Part shown: in pieces, positions 1 through 7,857 of the stretch | How positions within the stretch are numbered: position 1 is the first letter of the stretch | Layout: each line of letters begins with the position of its first letter | Source of the DNA: CAYGUK01 sp964352985 | GTDB lineage: Bacteria; Pseudomonadota; Gammaproteobacteria; JAHCLG01 | Assembly: GCA_964352985.1 (NCBI GenBank) | Contig: CAYGUK010000009.1 | Coordinates: forward strand, 1 to 58,332 | Direction: 5' to 3' | DNA length: 58,332 nucleotides | Made by a program: the position numbers and the translations under genes | The notes under the pieces: model-generated | What the model was told of the DNA's origin: nothing | The model's database searches: none | Seen by the model: only the letters and a program-made list of their open reading frames with translations

Positions 1-1198
1 TTCGTGTATTTTTACGTTGGAATGGTTGAATTTTACTTTCAAGTTCAGTCACTTGCGGGTGAGTTTCGACAATATTCGGTAAACTTATTGCAACCGATTG
101 CACCGCTGCGATGATTAGATCAGGTAAACCGTGTGGTGGATTATCTGAATCTGTTCTAGTCTCAATACCATCTTTAGTTAATCTAAATGCAAAGGCTGAA
201 GATGCCAGTAATTGCCCCGTACTTTGCCAAACAAAATTTGTTTCATCGGAACATTTTTTCCCAATGATTCTTGTCGTCGTTCCTAGTGCTAAAGGTAAAA
301 AAGCTAAAAGATATCGTCTATCTTCCGGAGGAATAGAATAACCATTGGCGTTTAAAAAAATTTCAAATATTGCTAATGGTTGAAAAATTGTAGCACCATT
401 TGTTAATGCTGCAGAAAATTCACTTCCTACTTTTTGAGCGCCATTTTTGAGGCGTTCTGTGATTTTTCGACAAGAACTATCTGCCCCATCAATCTCAGTA
501 TAACCATCTGTTGCAGCGACTGAGCCAGTAGCGATATAATTATTTTTGTTTTCGACTCGTTTTATTGCCTGATCATAGGCCATATAGGTGATAACACCTT
601 CTCCTACAACTAAAATACAAATTACAGGAAAGGAATATTCGATTTTATTATCAGGTGTTTGTTGTTCATTTAAAATTAGAGCTAATAATATTTCAGAAAG
701 GTAACACCAATATGCTAGCGTTTTTTCACCAACATTTATGACATATTCAAATCTTTCAGAATTAGTCATTAGCTTCGGTAGTATTTTTTTTAGTACGCCT
801 AATGAAGCGGAGGCAAGTACTCCCCAGTAATATTTAGGCGAATGTTTGGCGACTTGCATATTGTAGCTAAAAATATAAGTTCTAAAAAAAAGAGCTGCAT
901 ATTCGCTGGCGCTTGATAGGGTTGTTAATCCTTTTTCTATGGGTTTAAATACACCAATTTCAGGATTGATGCTTCTTAACAATAACTCTAAATAAGGTGG
1001 ACCGGATATAACGAGAACACCCGTTAGCGTATCCACTGGCATAATCCCTATGTATGAAGTTAGAACATAGGTTGTTGTAGTGATGGCGAGATTCGCCGAA
1101 ATACTAATGATACCTGTCGCCCAGTTTGGAAGTTCATTTAGTTTATTTTTAAGTTGGGAATATTTTTTCGAAACATTTCGAAAAAAATTAGCTAACAT
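1..1198 (-). CDS. Membrane protein of unknown function, truncated by the window edge
   Basis: An uninterrupted reading frame of 399 codons starts at an ATG at 1198 (MLANFFRNVS...) and runs off the left end of the window, so its C-terminus is not seen. I do not recognise the family. Visible features are a short charged N-terminus, a hydrophobic stretch at about residues 27-52, further hydrophobic segments near residues 165-200, and a polar, cysteine-poor C-terminal half. It lies about 100 bp downstream of the FGGNDFGN mini-protein on the same strand with no clear terminator between them, so co-transcription is possible. It could be a lineage-specific envelope or secreted effector-like protein, but nothing in the sequence proves either. 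Confidence 0.75.
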   Translation of the reverse strand, partial: MLANFFRNVSKKYSQLKNKLNELPNWATGIISISANLAITTTTYVLTSYIGIMPVDTLTGVLVISGPPYLELLLRSINPEIGVFKPIEKGLTTLSSASEYAALFFRTYIFSYNMQVAKHSPKYYWGVLASASLGVLKKILPKLMTNSERFEYVINVGEKTLAYWCYLSEILLALILNEQQTPDNKIEYSFPVICILVVGEGVITYMAYDQAIKRVENKNNYIATGSVAATDGYTEIDGADSSCRKITERLKNGAQKVGSEFSAALTNGATIFQPLAIFEIFLNANGYSIPPEDRRYLLAFLPLALGTTTRIIGKKCSDETNFVWQSTGQLLASSAFAFRLTKDGIETRTDSDNPPHGLPDLIIAAVQSVAISLPNIVETHPQVTELESKIQPFQRKNTR

Positions 1199-1300
1199 GA
1201 TTTCTACTCGTATTTTTTTTAATAATAAAAATATCAGATTGTGCTGTCGATGAAGAAGAGTAATTTGTATTTTCTTATTATTATTGTTTATAAAGTTTTT

Positions 1301-1498
1301 TTAATTTCCAAAATCATTTCCACCAAAATGAACTTCAGTACTATTAACAAAGTTACCAAAATCATTGCCACCAAAACTTACCGCTGAAGTTTGATGTTGA
1401 TTGGTAAAAAAATCATTATTACCAAAACTGGTAGCAAAACTTGCACTTGTGGCAACTGTAAAAATTACGACGATAATTGTTTTCAACATTGCTTTCAT
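1301..1498 (-). CDS. Small secreted protein with FGGNDFGN repeats
   Basis: A 65-residue protein with a Sec-type signal peptide: MKAM, a hydrophobic core IIVVIFTVA, and a likely cut after SFA near residue 21. The mature part of about 43 residues is almost wholly three imperfect repeats: SFGNNDFF, SFGGNDFGN and HFGGNDFGN, spaced 16-17 residues apart. It is rich in Gly, Asn, Asp and Phe and ends exactly on the last repeat. A GTG nine bases upstream (1507) is in frame, but the GAGAGG ribosome-binding site is better placed for the ATG at 1498. The repeats are also visible in the DNA. I know no family for it. Such Gly/Asn repeats suggest a self-assembling or surface-bound peptide, which is inference. 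Confidence 0.6.
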   Translation of the reverse strand: MKAMLKTIIVVIFTVATSASFATSFGNNDFFTNQHQTSAVSFGGNDFGNFVNSTEVHFGGNDFGN

Positions 1499-1646
1499 GA
1501 TTAACACCTCTCTAATTAATATTTTTTTGCAATAATTAACCTAAGTACTATTTTAAAAAATGTACTCACATTCCCTTTTTAAAGCATAAAAAAAACACAA
1601 CAAACAAAACCGCTTTGGTTTTAAATGTCATGCTGTTTGATGTGCT

Positions 1647-1663
1647 AATAGCAATTTGCTATT
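1647..1663. repeat. Short perfect palindrome in the rsmJ/mini-protein gap
   Basis: AATAGCAA-T-TTGCTATT is a perfect 8 bp inverted repeat lying in the 253 bp gap 1508-1760, downstream of rsmJ and upstream of the mini-protein gene. It could be an operator or part of a transcript-end structure. Reading the minus strand, a weak stem (AAAACC/GGTTTT, about 1607-1622) followed by a run of T residues lies just beyond it and may end the rsmJ transcript. Nothing else is recognisable in this gap. Confidence 0.35.
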
Positions 1664-1760
1664 TCTGTGTGCTTGATGCTAAGTATAAATAACTTAGTTG
1701 TTGGGATTCTAGCAAATGAACTCTTGGATTTCAATCTCAATAAATAGACAGGTTTTAAAT

Positions 1761-2489
1761 CTAAGTCAGATAGATATCATAACGAATAACTTTGCTTTTT
1801 ATTATATAGTTAGGCTTTGAACTATCTATATTGTCTGCATTTAATGGTCGTTTGACGATGACTTTATTTTTTGCCGTGGACAATGCAATATCAAATAGTT
1901 TTTCTGCATCATTGTCGTCGCCCACAAGTTCTCGTAATAGTCTTAATGGTAAGACATTTAACGCAGATTTTTTTCGATGCGGATACATGGCGTCGATGTG
2001 TATTATATCTGGCCTTTCATCGGTGGGTATTTGCTCCAAAAATTGAATGCTGTCTGATGCAATTATTTGTAGATTGTTAGGTTTTTGCCAATTTCGTAAT
2101 GCTTGTTCTAGTAATAAAGCGATGATCGGACAACGCTCAATCATTAAAACAGGTGTGCTGCTCATTTGACTCATTAAGAAAGCATCTGTGCCAAATCCTG
2201 CTGTTGCATCGATTATAGATGCCTGTTTCATTTTTTTTAAACCTAATGCTTTATATAAAAGTTCTTGATTAAAAAATTTTGCGCGACGAAGTAATTCAGG
2301 TTGCTGAAAATCAATATGAAAGGGTTTACTTTTTGGATATTGATGATGGGCTAATTGTAAAAGATGTTGAGAGCTGGTGATATAAAATTGTGAGTCGGAT
2401 GATAGTTGTTCGATAAGCGGTAAACTAAATTTTTTTGCAATATATTCTGCATTTTCGAATTGATTTAAAACAACGATTAATTGATTCAT
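1761..2489 (-). CDS. rsmJ: 16S rRNA (guanine-1516-N2)-methyltransferase RsmJ
   Basis: 242 residues, the usual length for RsmJ (YhiQ), the SAM-dependent enzyme that methylates G1516 of 16S rRNA in the 30S subunit. The SAM-binding motif I is DATAGFGTDAF at residues 94-104, followed by the acidic ER pair at 118-119. The family signature DAMYPHRKKSAL is at 166-177 (DPMFPHRxKSAL in most members), and the KRP motif lies near 214. The start follows directly on the end of the mshCDOP arm, 14 bp after the mshP stop, so it may be read through from the pilus genes although its function is unrelated. Nothing looks damaged. Confidence 0.93.
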   Translation of the reverse strand: MNQLIVVLNQFENAEYIAKKFSLPLIEQLSSDSQFYITSSQHLLQLAHHQYPKSKPFHIDFQQPELLRRAKFFNQELLYKALGLKKMKQASIIDATAGFGTDAFLMSQMSSTPVLMIERCPIIALLLEQALRNWQKPNNLQIIASDSIQFLEQIPTDERPDIIHIDAMYPHRKKSALNVLPLRLLRELVGDDNDAEKLFDIALSTAKNKVIVKRPLNADNIDSSKPNYIIKSKVIRYDIYLT

Positions 2490-2503
2490 AGTCGGATTAT
2501 AAA

Positions 2504-3628
2504 TTATGGAATGACTTCAGTCCAAGTATCACTAATTTTAAATTGTTGAGGTATTGATACAACATCAACAGCAAAGATGTGTTGGTGGTAAATCCGATTT
2601 ATATTAGTCCAGATAATACCATTAAAATGCCACATGTAACCATGATCTCCTACAGCCCAAGCTTCTTGGTTAGAAACTGCAGAAATACTATTAATATCAC
2701 TTACTCGATTATTTGGGGGTAATGGAATGGGTAAATTGAAATGCCAACTTTGTGTTGAAGGTTCCCATCGCATTATATTATGAAATTTTTTTGGACCTAA
2801 TTTTATATTATTGCCAACAGCCCAAACATCTGCGTAATTTAATCCTTCAAGATCATTTATATTTTGATATAAGCCTGAATTAGTACCAACATTAATTCCT
2901 GCATTATTAATCACCGTTTCTTCAGGTTGATTCCATCTGGCAAATCGAATAAACCCATCTCCACGTTGACCTGCCATCCACATTTCTTGCAATTGGACGT
3001 TTTGTGTGAGGGTTGTTTGAGCGCTACTATTAATTTTATCTGGGACGTTTGCCACCGTTTTTATATTACATTGAAATTGAGAAACTCTCGTGCCTGTATT
3101 ATGTTTTGTTGCTCGACTACCGGCAATGCCCCGTTGTACGATACCTGTAAATGAATGAGGAGTCTTTGCTGTATAGTCAATAATTTCACGATCAATCATA
3201 ATTCTGCCGGCAGGTGCAAATCCAACCGTGCTAGCGACATTAATTTCATTGTCATGCGTGGATATAGAATTAGTTAACACTGCAGTCGCTGAAGTAGGAT
3301 AAAACACAGGTGAAAGCGACGTAGAGGTAAAAATACCTGGAATTCCAGCAGCTAAGGGTACATTGGTGAGTAACACATTTCCTGAAATGTTGGCACAACT
3401 TGTTCTGTTTAATTTGGAGGGATTAGCTAAATTGGGGTTATACAAAAGTTGTATTGTTCGTTCTCCACCTCCCACTGCAATAAAAAAAGCGCGTTTACTT
3501 TCTAAGTTGCCCGTTGCACTACTCATGGAAGATGTAATAAAAGTACGTGCGAGAATAATGCCCGCCGTACCTAAAATCACAATCATAATGATTAACACAA
3601 TCGATAAATAACCTTGCATTTTTTTCAT
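2504..3628 (-). CDS. mshP: MshP-like minor pilin fused to adhesin-like modules
   Basis: 374 residues, more than twice the usual length of MshP. Residues 1-30 are a prepilin-type leader and helix (MKKMQG, then a hydrophobic stretch without Glu at +5, as is usual for MshP/PilX-type minor pilins). Residues 119-186 resemble a module seen in other pilus and surface proteins, with motifs INVASTVGF, GRIMIDREIIDY and FTGIVQRG. From about 216 there are three blade-like repeats with the pattern WxxGxxG...W: MWMAGQRGDG (216-225), DVWAVGNNIK (267-276) and EAWAVGDHGY (322-331), like YCF48-type propeller blades. The start ATG shares its A with the mshO stop. By position it replaces mshP, and it probably also stands in for the missing adhesin gene mshQ. 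Role as pilus-tip adhesin is inferred. Confidence 0.75.
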   Translation of the reverse strand: MKKMQGYLSIVLIIMIVILGTAGIILARTFITSSMSSATGNLESKRAFFIAVGGGERTIQLLYNPNLANPSKLNRTSCANISGNVLLTNVPLAAGIPGIFTSTSLSPVFYPTSATAVLTNSISTHDNEINVASTVGFAPAGRIMIDREIIDYTAKTPHSFTGIVQRGIAGSRATKHNTGTRVSQFQCNIKTVANVPDKINSSAQTTLTQNVQLQEMWMAGQRGDGFIRFARWNQPEETVINNAGINVGTNSGLYQNINDLEGLNYADVWAVGNNIKLGPKKFHNIMRWEPSTQSWHFNLPIPLPPNNRVSDINSISAVSNQEAWAVGDHGYMWHFNGIIWTNINRIYHQHIFAVDVVSIPQQFKISDTWTEVIP

Positions 3629-4197
3629 TATTCTAATCTCCGAATAAATACGGTATTACTTAGCGGTGTTGTAATTGTTGAACCACTAAAAATAGTATTG
3701 GTGAGATTAAATGACATAGTAACGTAAAAAACTTTTTTAACGATAGCAGGATTACAATCGACTAAACTTGTTGGAATAATTTCTGTAATTCCATCGCGTT
3801 GTAAATAACGAAATTGTAGCGAACCAGGAGTGATGGGACCTGCAATAGGGCGCCAACCCAATCCATCAAATCTTGCAATGGTATTTGCCGGCATGCTGCT
3901 ATAAGCTCGGACTCTGTTTGAATTTGGAACAAACCAAATTGGTGTAGATGAACTAATACATGCTAAGTCGCCGGGATTTAATTGACGAAAATCTTGTGCA
4001 AAACGATGTAAAGCGAAACGTCCTTCTGCAGCCGAATCATTGAGATCCCGAGCGGTAAAATAAGCGCGAAAACCTTCCATAAGCATGGCAACGATAAACG
4101 TACCAATAATTCCTATTAGGACGATAGTGGTGATTAATTCGATTAGTGTAAAAGCATTGTGTCGAAATATTTTTTTCACTTTAATATTTCCCCACAT
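3628..4197 (-). CDS. mshO: MshO-like minor pilin
   Basis: 189 residues with a type IV prepilin N-terminus: leader MWGNIKVKKIFRHNA, then FTLIELITTIVLIGIIG, with Glu at +5. The residue before the cut is Ala, not the usual Gly. The rest has the pattern of MshO/PilW-type minor pilins (a long helix with FRAYFTARDLNDSAAEG followed by a beta-rich C-terminus ending in FIRRLE). Two cysteines (in LACISS and VDCNP) could form the C-terminal loop. It overlaps the end of mshD by 17 bp and the start of mshP by one base, so the arm is translationally coupled. It would be processed by a prepilin peptidase encoded outside this window and sit in the priming minor-pilin complex. Confidence 0.83.
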   Translation of the reverse strand: MWGNIKVKKIFRHNAFTLIELITTIVLIGIIGTFIVAMLMEGFRAYFTARDLNDSAAEGRFALHRFAQDFRQLNPGDLACISSSTPIWFVPNSNRVRAYSSMPANTIARFDGLGWRPIAGPITPGSLQFRYLQRDGITEIIPTSLVDCNPAIVKKVFYVTMSFNLTNTIFSGSTITTPLSNTVFIRRLE

Positions 4198-4573
4198 AAC
4201 TACTTAATGACGCTTTACCACACCTTGTTACCTTAACTGTGATCAAACTCCCATTTACCGGTAAGCCTAATGGTGTTGTGGTTACATTAATCACACAATT
4301 GTGAGGTGGCTTTGTATAAAAGTTACAAGCATAGAGTAATGGTGATAAAACACAGGGATCTTGAGAGTGGTTAAAACCTTGAATATGTTTTTGACCCAGT
4401 ATTAAATCCATGCGTTGTTCTGCTGCTTCAATCGCCACAGTTAAAGAATTTGGTTGATGAGCAGCAGTGAGTACTTGTGAAAAAATAAAAATAGTTCCTG
4501 TCAATAAAATGCTAATGATGATAATAAAAATAATTAATTCAATTAAACTAAAACCTTTTTTTATTATTATCAT
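4181..4573 (-). CDS. mshD: MshD-like minor pilin
   Basis: 130 residues. It has a short leader MIIIKKG cut before FSLIELIIFIIIISILLTG, with Glu at +5, a classical type III signal. The body contains the AIEAAEQRMDLILGQKH segment and four cysteines (DPCVL, YACNF, HNCVI, TRCGK), matching the position and size range of MshD/PilV-type minor pilins. The start codon overlaps the mshC stop in an ATGA arrangement. The product should be an inner-membrane prepilin that, after processing, joins the pilus-initiation complex with MshC, MshO and MshP. Confidence 0.83.
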   Translation of the reverse strand: MIIIKKGFSLIELIIFIIIISILLTGTIFIFSQVLTAAHQPNSLTVAIEAAEQRMDLILGQKHIQGFNHSQDPCVLSPLLYACNFYTKPPHNCVINVTTTPLGLPVNGSLITVKVTRCGKASLSSYVGKY

Positions 4574-5054
4574 GGAGTCACCCTGCCTGTGTAAGCATTG
4601 ATGATAACGGTAGCTAAATTTCCATCTTGATCAGAAAGGGTAATATTCGCATTTATTCCTGGCGAATTTGACAAACGTGTCGTGCAGGTATCGTTAGAAT
4701 AAGGGCGACCATAACCATCAAAGCCAATTATTTTATTAGGCAAGTTATCATTCGTCATGGTGATGTGATTTAAATAATTAAATGTTGCTTGTCCTGTTGC
4801 AGGGAAATCGACAGGTTGCCAGAACAGGTTGCTAATGAATAGCCTGTGCTGCTAAATGATAAACGAAATCGTTCACCTCTTGTCATACTTAACGTTTGGG
4901 TATATCGTATATTTCTTGAAAGCTCATCAGTACTTGCATTTAAATTAATGAGATTTCCTGGATATAAAAAATAAAGCACACTACCTATCACCAAAACAAT
5001 AATGATAATTGCCATTAACTCAATCATTGATAATCCAGTTATCATAGAACGCAC
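4570..5054 (-). pseudogene. mshC: mshC minor pilin gene split by a frameshift
   Basis: Two adjacent frames together make one MshC-like prepilin. The first begins at GTG 5054 (a TTG at 5084 is possible but poorly placed; AGAGG sits six bases before the GTG). It gives leader MRSMITG, then LSMIELMAIIIIVLVIG with Glu at +5, and the body to YSLATCSGN, then leaves frame and stops at about 4770. The other frame picks up at about 4805-4845 with QPVDFPATGQATFNYL and continues through FDGYGRP to AYTGRVTP, a normal MshC C-terminus, stopping at 4570. One missing base explains the break; the mended protein would have about 161 residues, the usual size. It may be a real inactivation or a sequencing error. 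No slippery heptamer for programmed frameshifting is visible. Confidence 0.75.
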
Positions 5055-5265
5055 AAATGACCTCTTCTTCGCTAGAGCCCCCAATATAAACTAAGAATAG
5101 TAGAAAAAAAGCATCCTCGCTTTGATTACGATTAAAAAAACCATGATTTCTCAGGAATTTTGTACGCAAAATCTATCATTTATTCATAGGATTAGATATA
5201 CTCATACGATCGTCTGAGGAAAACGGTTATCGCATCACCGTATGCAAAGAGAGTAGGAACACTCT
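5055..5265. promoter_or_regulatory. Divergent control region between the two msh arms
   Basis: About 210 bp separate the start of mshC (minus) from the start of mshI (plus), so both arms of the pilus locus must be driven from here. A possible -10 for the plus arm is TATACT at 5197-5202, with only a weak -35. The sequence just before mshI contains GAGTAGGA, a usable ribosome-binding site seven bases before the GTG start. No operator I can name is visible. Confidence 0.35.
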
Positions 5266-6201
5266 GTGGATTTATTTAAACGTAGTAAGAAAATTATTGG
5301 CGCTTCAAAATATGCCGCACTCACTGTTACTGATGAAGGTTGTGCTCTAGCTGTTATTGAATTTAATCAAGATAAACCAATTTTATGTTATTGTGATTTT
5401 GCTGAAATAAATAATTCTGAAAATCGCGATAGTATTATTCAAAATACCTTACTCGGTTATGATTTAAAAACGTTACCTGTCTCATGGGTTTTAACTTCAC
5501 CTGAATTTAAATTATTGCAGATTGATAAAATTGATGTTCCCTTACATGAATTGAGTAATGCCGCGCGTTGGAAAGTAAAAGATTTAATTGATTATCCCGT
5601 TAATGAGGCTGCGATTGATGTTTTTCCTATTCCACCACATGGGCCTGGCGGGCATCGTAAAATTTTATCGGTTGTTGTCACTAAAAAATCTCATTTACAA
5701 AAAGGTAACGATCTATTTAGTAGTTGTGGCGTGCATTTAAATGCTATTGATATTAGCTCACTCGCTTTGATGAATGTTGTAAAATTACTTAAAAATATAC
5801 CGAGTGAAATTGCCCTTTTTCATGTGTCTAATTCGAGTTGTTCGGTATTACTTTGCAGTAACAAGGATTTGTATATGGTTCATCGAGTGCAAATACCAGT
5901 TGAACGACTCGAATCAGATGCCAAAAGAATAAGTAGTGTCCTTGCCACTGAATTACGACGTGTTTATGATTATTTTATTAAACAGTTAGGTTTTCCCGAA
6001 CCAACAGCATTATATTTCACACCTTCCATTCATTCTACAAAAAATTTACAGGAAGAATTAAGTCAGGATTTTAGTGGAGAAATAAAAGATATCGATATAA
6101 CTGAAATTATTGATATAAAATGTGATCTTACACCGGCATTGAGAACACATGCGTTTCTTGCAATTGGTGGTGCGTTAAGATTAGTTGGGAGTGATGAGTG
6201 A
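5266..6201 (+). CDS. mshI: MshI, PilM-like actin-fold pilus assembly protein
   Basis: 311 residues; the usual size for MshI. It resembles PilM-type proteins: cytoplasmic, actin/FtsA-like fold, with segments such as ALTVTDEGCALAVIEF near the N-terminus, PVSWVLTSPEFKLLQI around residues 70-90 and WKVKDLIDYPVNEAAID around 105. It ends AFLAIGGALRLVG, as PilM proteins do. In this family it anchors the inner-membrane alignment complex (PilN/PilO-like partners) to the cytoplasmic motor. Start is GTG with GAGTAGGA upstream. The stop overlaps the next gene's GTG in a GTGA, so the two are coupled. First gene of the plus arm. Confidence 0.85.
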   Translation: MDLFKRSKKIIGASKYAALTVTDEGCALAVIEFNQDKPILCYCDFAEINNSENRDSIIQNTLLGYDLKTLPVSWVLTSPEFKLLQIDKIDVPLHELSNAARWKVKDLIDYPVNEAAIDVFPIPPHGPGGHRKILSVVVTKKSHLQKGNDLFSSCGVHLNAIDISSLALMNVVKLLKNIPSEIALFHVSNSSCSVLLCSNKDLYMVHRVQIPVERLESDAKRISSVLATELRRVYDYFIKQLGFPEPTALYFTPSIHSTKNLQEELSQDFSGEIKDIDITEIIDIKCDLTPALRTHAFLAIGGALRLVGSDE

Positions 6202-6806
6202 AACAACAAATTAATTTATTACTAGAGTTGCCCAATTTAGGTGGCGTTAAATTTAATTTTGTTCGTTTTATACAACTTATTTGTGGATTAATAATATTAT
6301 TATTAATCATTTATCTGTTTAAAGTTTGGGATGATTATTCGCTAAATAAAAATGTGAATTTATTACAAAATCAATCTCAAACTCTCAAGAATAATATCCT
6401 CATCGAAACTGCTAAATTAGCCAAAATTTTAAATACCGAACAGTTACAACAAGAAATTAAACAATTAAATGAAATGATGAAATCTAAATTACTGGCCGCA
6501 GAAAAACTAGGCGGAATTGATTCAGTTAACACTGCCGGATTCTCCTCATATTTAACACAATTAGCAGAAGTAGTCGTAAATGGCGTATGGTTAAAACGAA
6601 TTATCTTGCAAAAGGGTGGAAGCGAAATTTCATTAGTGGGGTTAGCACAAAATTCAGCCTTAGTTAAACAATATGCAAATCAATTATTAAAATTACCAGT
6701 CTTAAAAGATAAAAGTTTTAGGTTGTTTAAAATTCAAAGCGAGGTAGATGATCAAAATCAAGTTAAGTTTACTTTAAGTACTGATGAGGCATTTGCAGAT
6801 GGTTAA
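6198..6806 (+). CDS. PilN-like inner-membrane pilus assembly protein
   Basis: 202 residues with the bitopic layout of PilN. A short cytoplasmic segment opens with QQINLLLE (the conserved INLLP-like MshI/PilM-binding motif of this family), then one membrane helix at about residues 27-43 (LICGLIILLLIIYLF), a coiled-coil stretch at about 48-105 and a small periplasmic fold (WLKRIILQKGGSEISLVGLA). It should pair with MshJ and be held by MshI in the inner membrane. The GTG start overlaps the mshI stop. Sometimes annotated as a second mshI; the PilN label is by structure and position. Confidence 0.8.
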   Translation: MKQQINLLLELPNLGGVKFNFVRFIQLICGLIILLLIIYLFKVWDDYSLNKNVNLLQNQSQTLKNNILIETAKLAKILNTEQLQQEIKQLNEMMKSKLLAAEKLGGIDSVNTAGFSSYLTQLAEVVVNGVWLKRIILQKGGSEISLVGLAQNSALVKQYANQLLKLPVLKDKSFRLFKIQSEVDDQNQVKFTLSTDEAFADG

Positions 6807-7464
6807 AATTTATCGGTATTTAAAATTACATTTTAATCAGCTCTCATTACGAGAAAGAGGGAGTATTGCTGTCGCGTGTGCCTTTTTAATATATGCAATC
6901 TGGTTTATCGGATTAAATTGGTCTTTATCGCGTAAAATTAAAAATGAGATAACCCAAATTGCAATGCATCAAAGAGAAATTCAAGTTTATCAAACGCAAC
7001 TTGCTGATACAGAAAAACGGATTAAAGAGAATACGAGTAGTGAATTATCTGATCAACATCAAAAACTGAAAAATGACATTTTAATTTTAGATAAGAAATA
7101 TGAGTTTGTAATAGATAAAGTGATAAATCAAAAAGAATTTTCAAATTCTATTAAAGTGATGTTGTCTAAAGCTGAAGGAATGAAATTCATTAGTTTTTCA
7201 AGTTTGCCGGCGGTGTTACTCAAAGAACCTCATGTGTCCCTAGGTACGCTAACTAAAGGGCAAAAGTTATTTAAGTTAGGGATAGAACTTCATTACGAAG
7301 GTACCTATTTTAATACATTGTCTTATTTAAAAAATGTAGAAAACCTGGGGTTACCTTTTTTTTGGGATGAGTTGGATTATAAAGTTGGTCAATATCCCAA
7401 TGCCAATATCGTGTTGAGACTTTATGCTGTGAGCGAAGAAGAGGGATTGGTTAATGCAAAATAA
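6799..7464 (+). CDS. mshJ: MshJ, PilO-like pilus assembly protein
   Basis: About 221 residues from ATG 6799; an in-frame ATG at 6784 lies deeper in the preceding gene, and GATGAGG is better placed for 6799. One membrane helix at about residues 25-42 (SIAVACAFLIYAIWFIGL) follows a short cytoplasmic tail; a coiled coil spans about 45-110 and a ferredoxin-like periplasmic domain follows (HVSLGTLTKGQKLFKLGIEL), the plan of PilO and GspM. Position between the PilN-like gene and mshK matches MshJ. It overlaps the preceding gene by 8 bp and mshK by 11 bp. Confidence 0.8.
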   Translation: MVKIYRYLKLHFNQLSLRERGSIAVACAFLIYAIWFIGLNWSLSRKIKNEITQIAMHQREIQVYQTQLADTEKRIKENTSSELSDQHQKLKNDILILDKKYEFVIDKVINQKEFSNSIKVMLSKAEGMKFISFSSLPAVLLKEPHVSLGTLTKGQKLFKLGIELHYEGTYFNTLSYLKNVENLGLPFFWDELDYKVGQYPNANIVLRLYAVSEEEGLVNAK

Positions 7465-7855
7465 ATTGTTACCAACATTATTAATTTCAATCAGCTTTTT
7501 TTATTTTCTAAATTCATTTGCCGAAAATCAAGTGAACAAGAATTCTAAAAAGTCGGCAAACTCTTCTGTTGTTTTACATGATCCAACCCGACCGCAGAAT
7601 TACCAGGGCGATGCGCCAGAGGAAGAATCGGGATTATTAACAGTAAAATTAATTTATACTTCGAAAGATCAACGCTATGCACTCATTAATGATCGATTTG
7701 TACATGAGGGTGACATGGTACTTGGTAATAAAGTAATAAAAATTAATCAACATGAAGTGATATTAGAGGGCGTTGAGGGTAAGATTGTATTGCCATTGAT
7801 TCAGGGAAATATAAAACAGCCAGTATCAAATAAGCAAATGGTTGGGGGACAGTAA
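7454..7855 (+). CDS. mshK: MshK, PilP-like periplasmic protein
   Basis: 133 residues with an N-terminal signal sequence (LLPTLLISISFFYFLNSFA, cut near residue 23; no lipobox). The mature part has the hallmark DPTRP motif at about 44-48, then a small HR/PDZ-like beta domain (LTVKLIYTSKDQRYALIND... VILEGVEGKIVLPL) as in PilP and GspC. In the family it links the PilN/PilO-like inner-membrane complex to the secretin. It sits directly before mshL with a 2 bp gap, as in Vibrio and Shewanella. Confidence 0.8.
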   Translation: MQNKLLPTLLISISFFYFLNSFAENQVNKNSKKSANSSVVLHDPTRPQNYQGDAPEEESGLLTVKLIYTSKDQRYALINDRFVHEGDMVLGNKVIKINQHEVILEGVEGKIVLPLIQGNIKQPVSNKQMVGGQ

Positions 7856-7857
7856 AT

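Noticed and set aside
4570..5084. Programmed -1 frameshifting in mshC
   Set aside because: No X-XXY-YYZ slippery heptamer or downstream pseudoknot is visible at the frame overlap; mutation or sequencing error is simpler.
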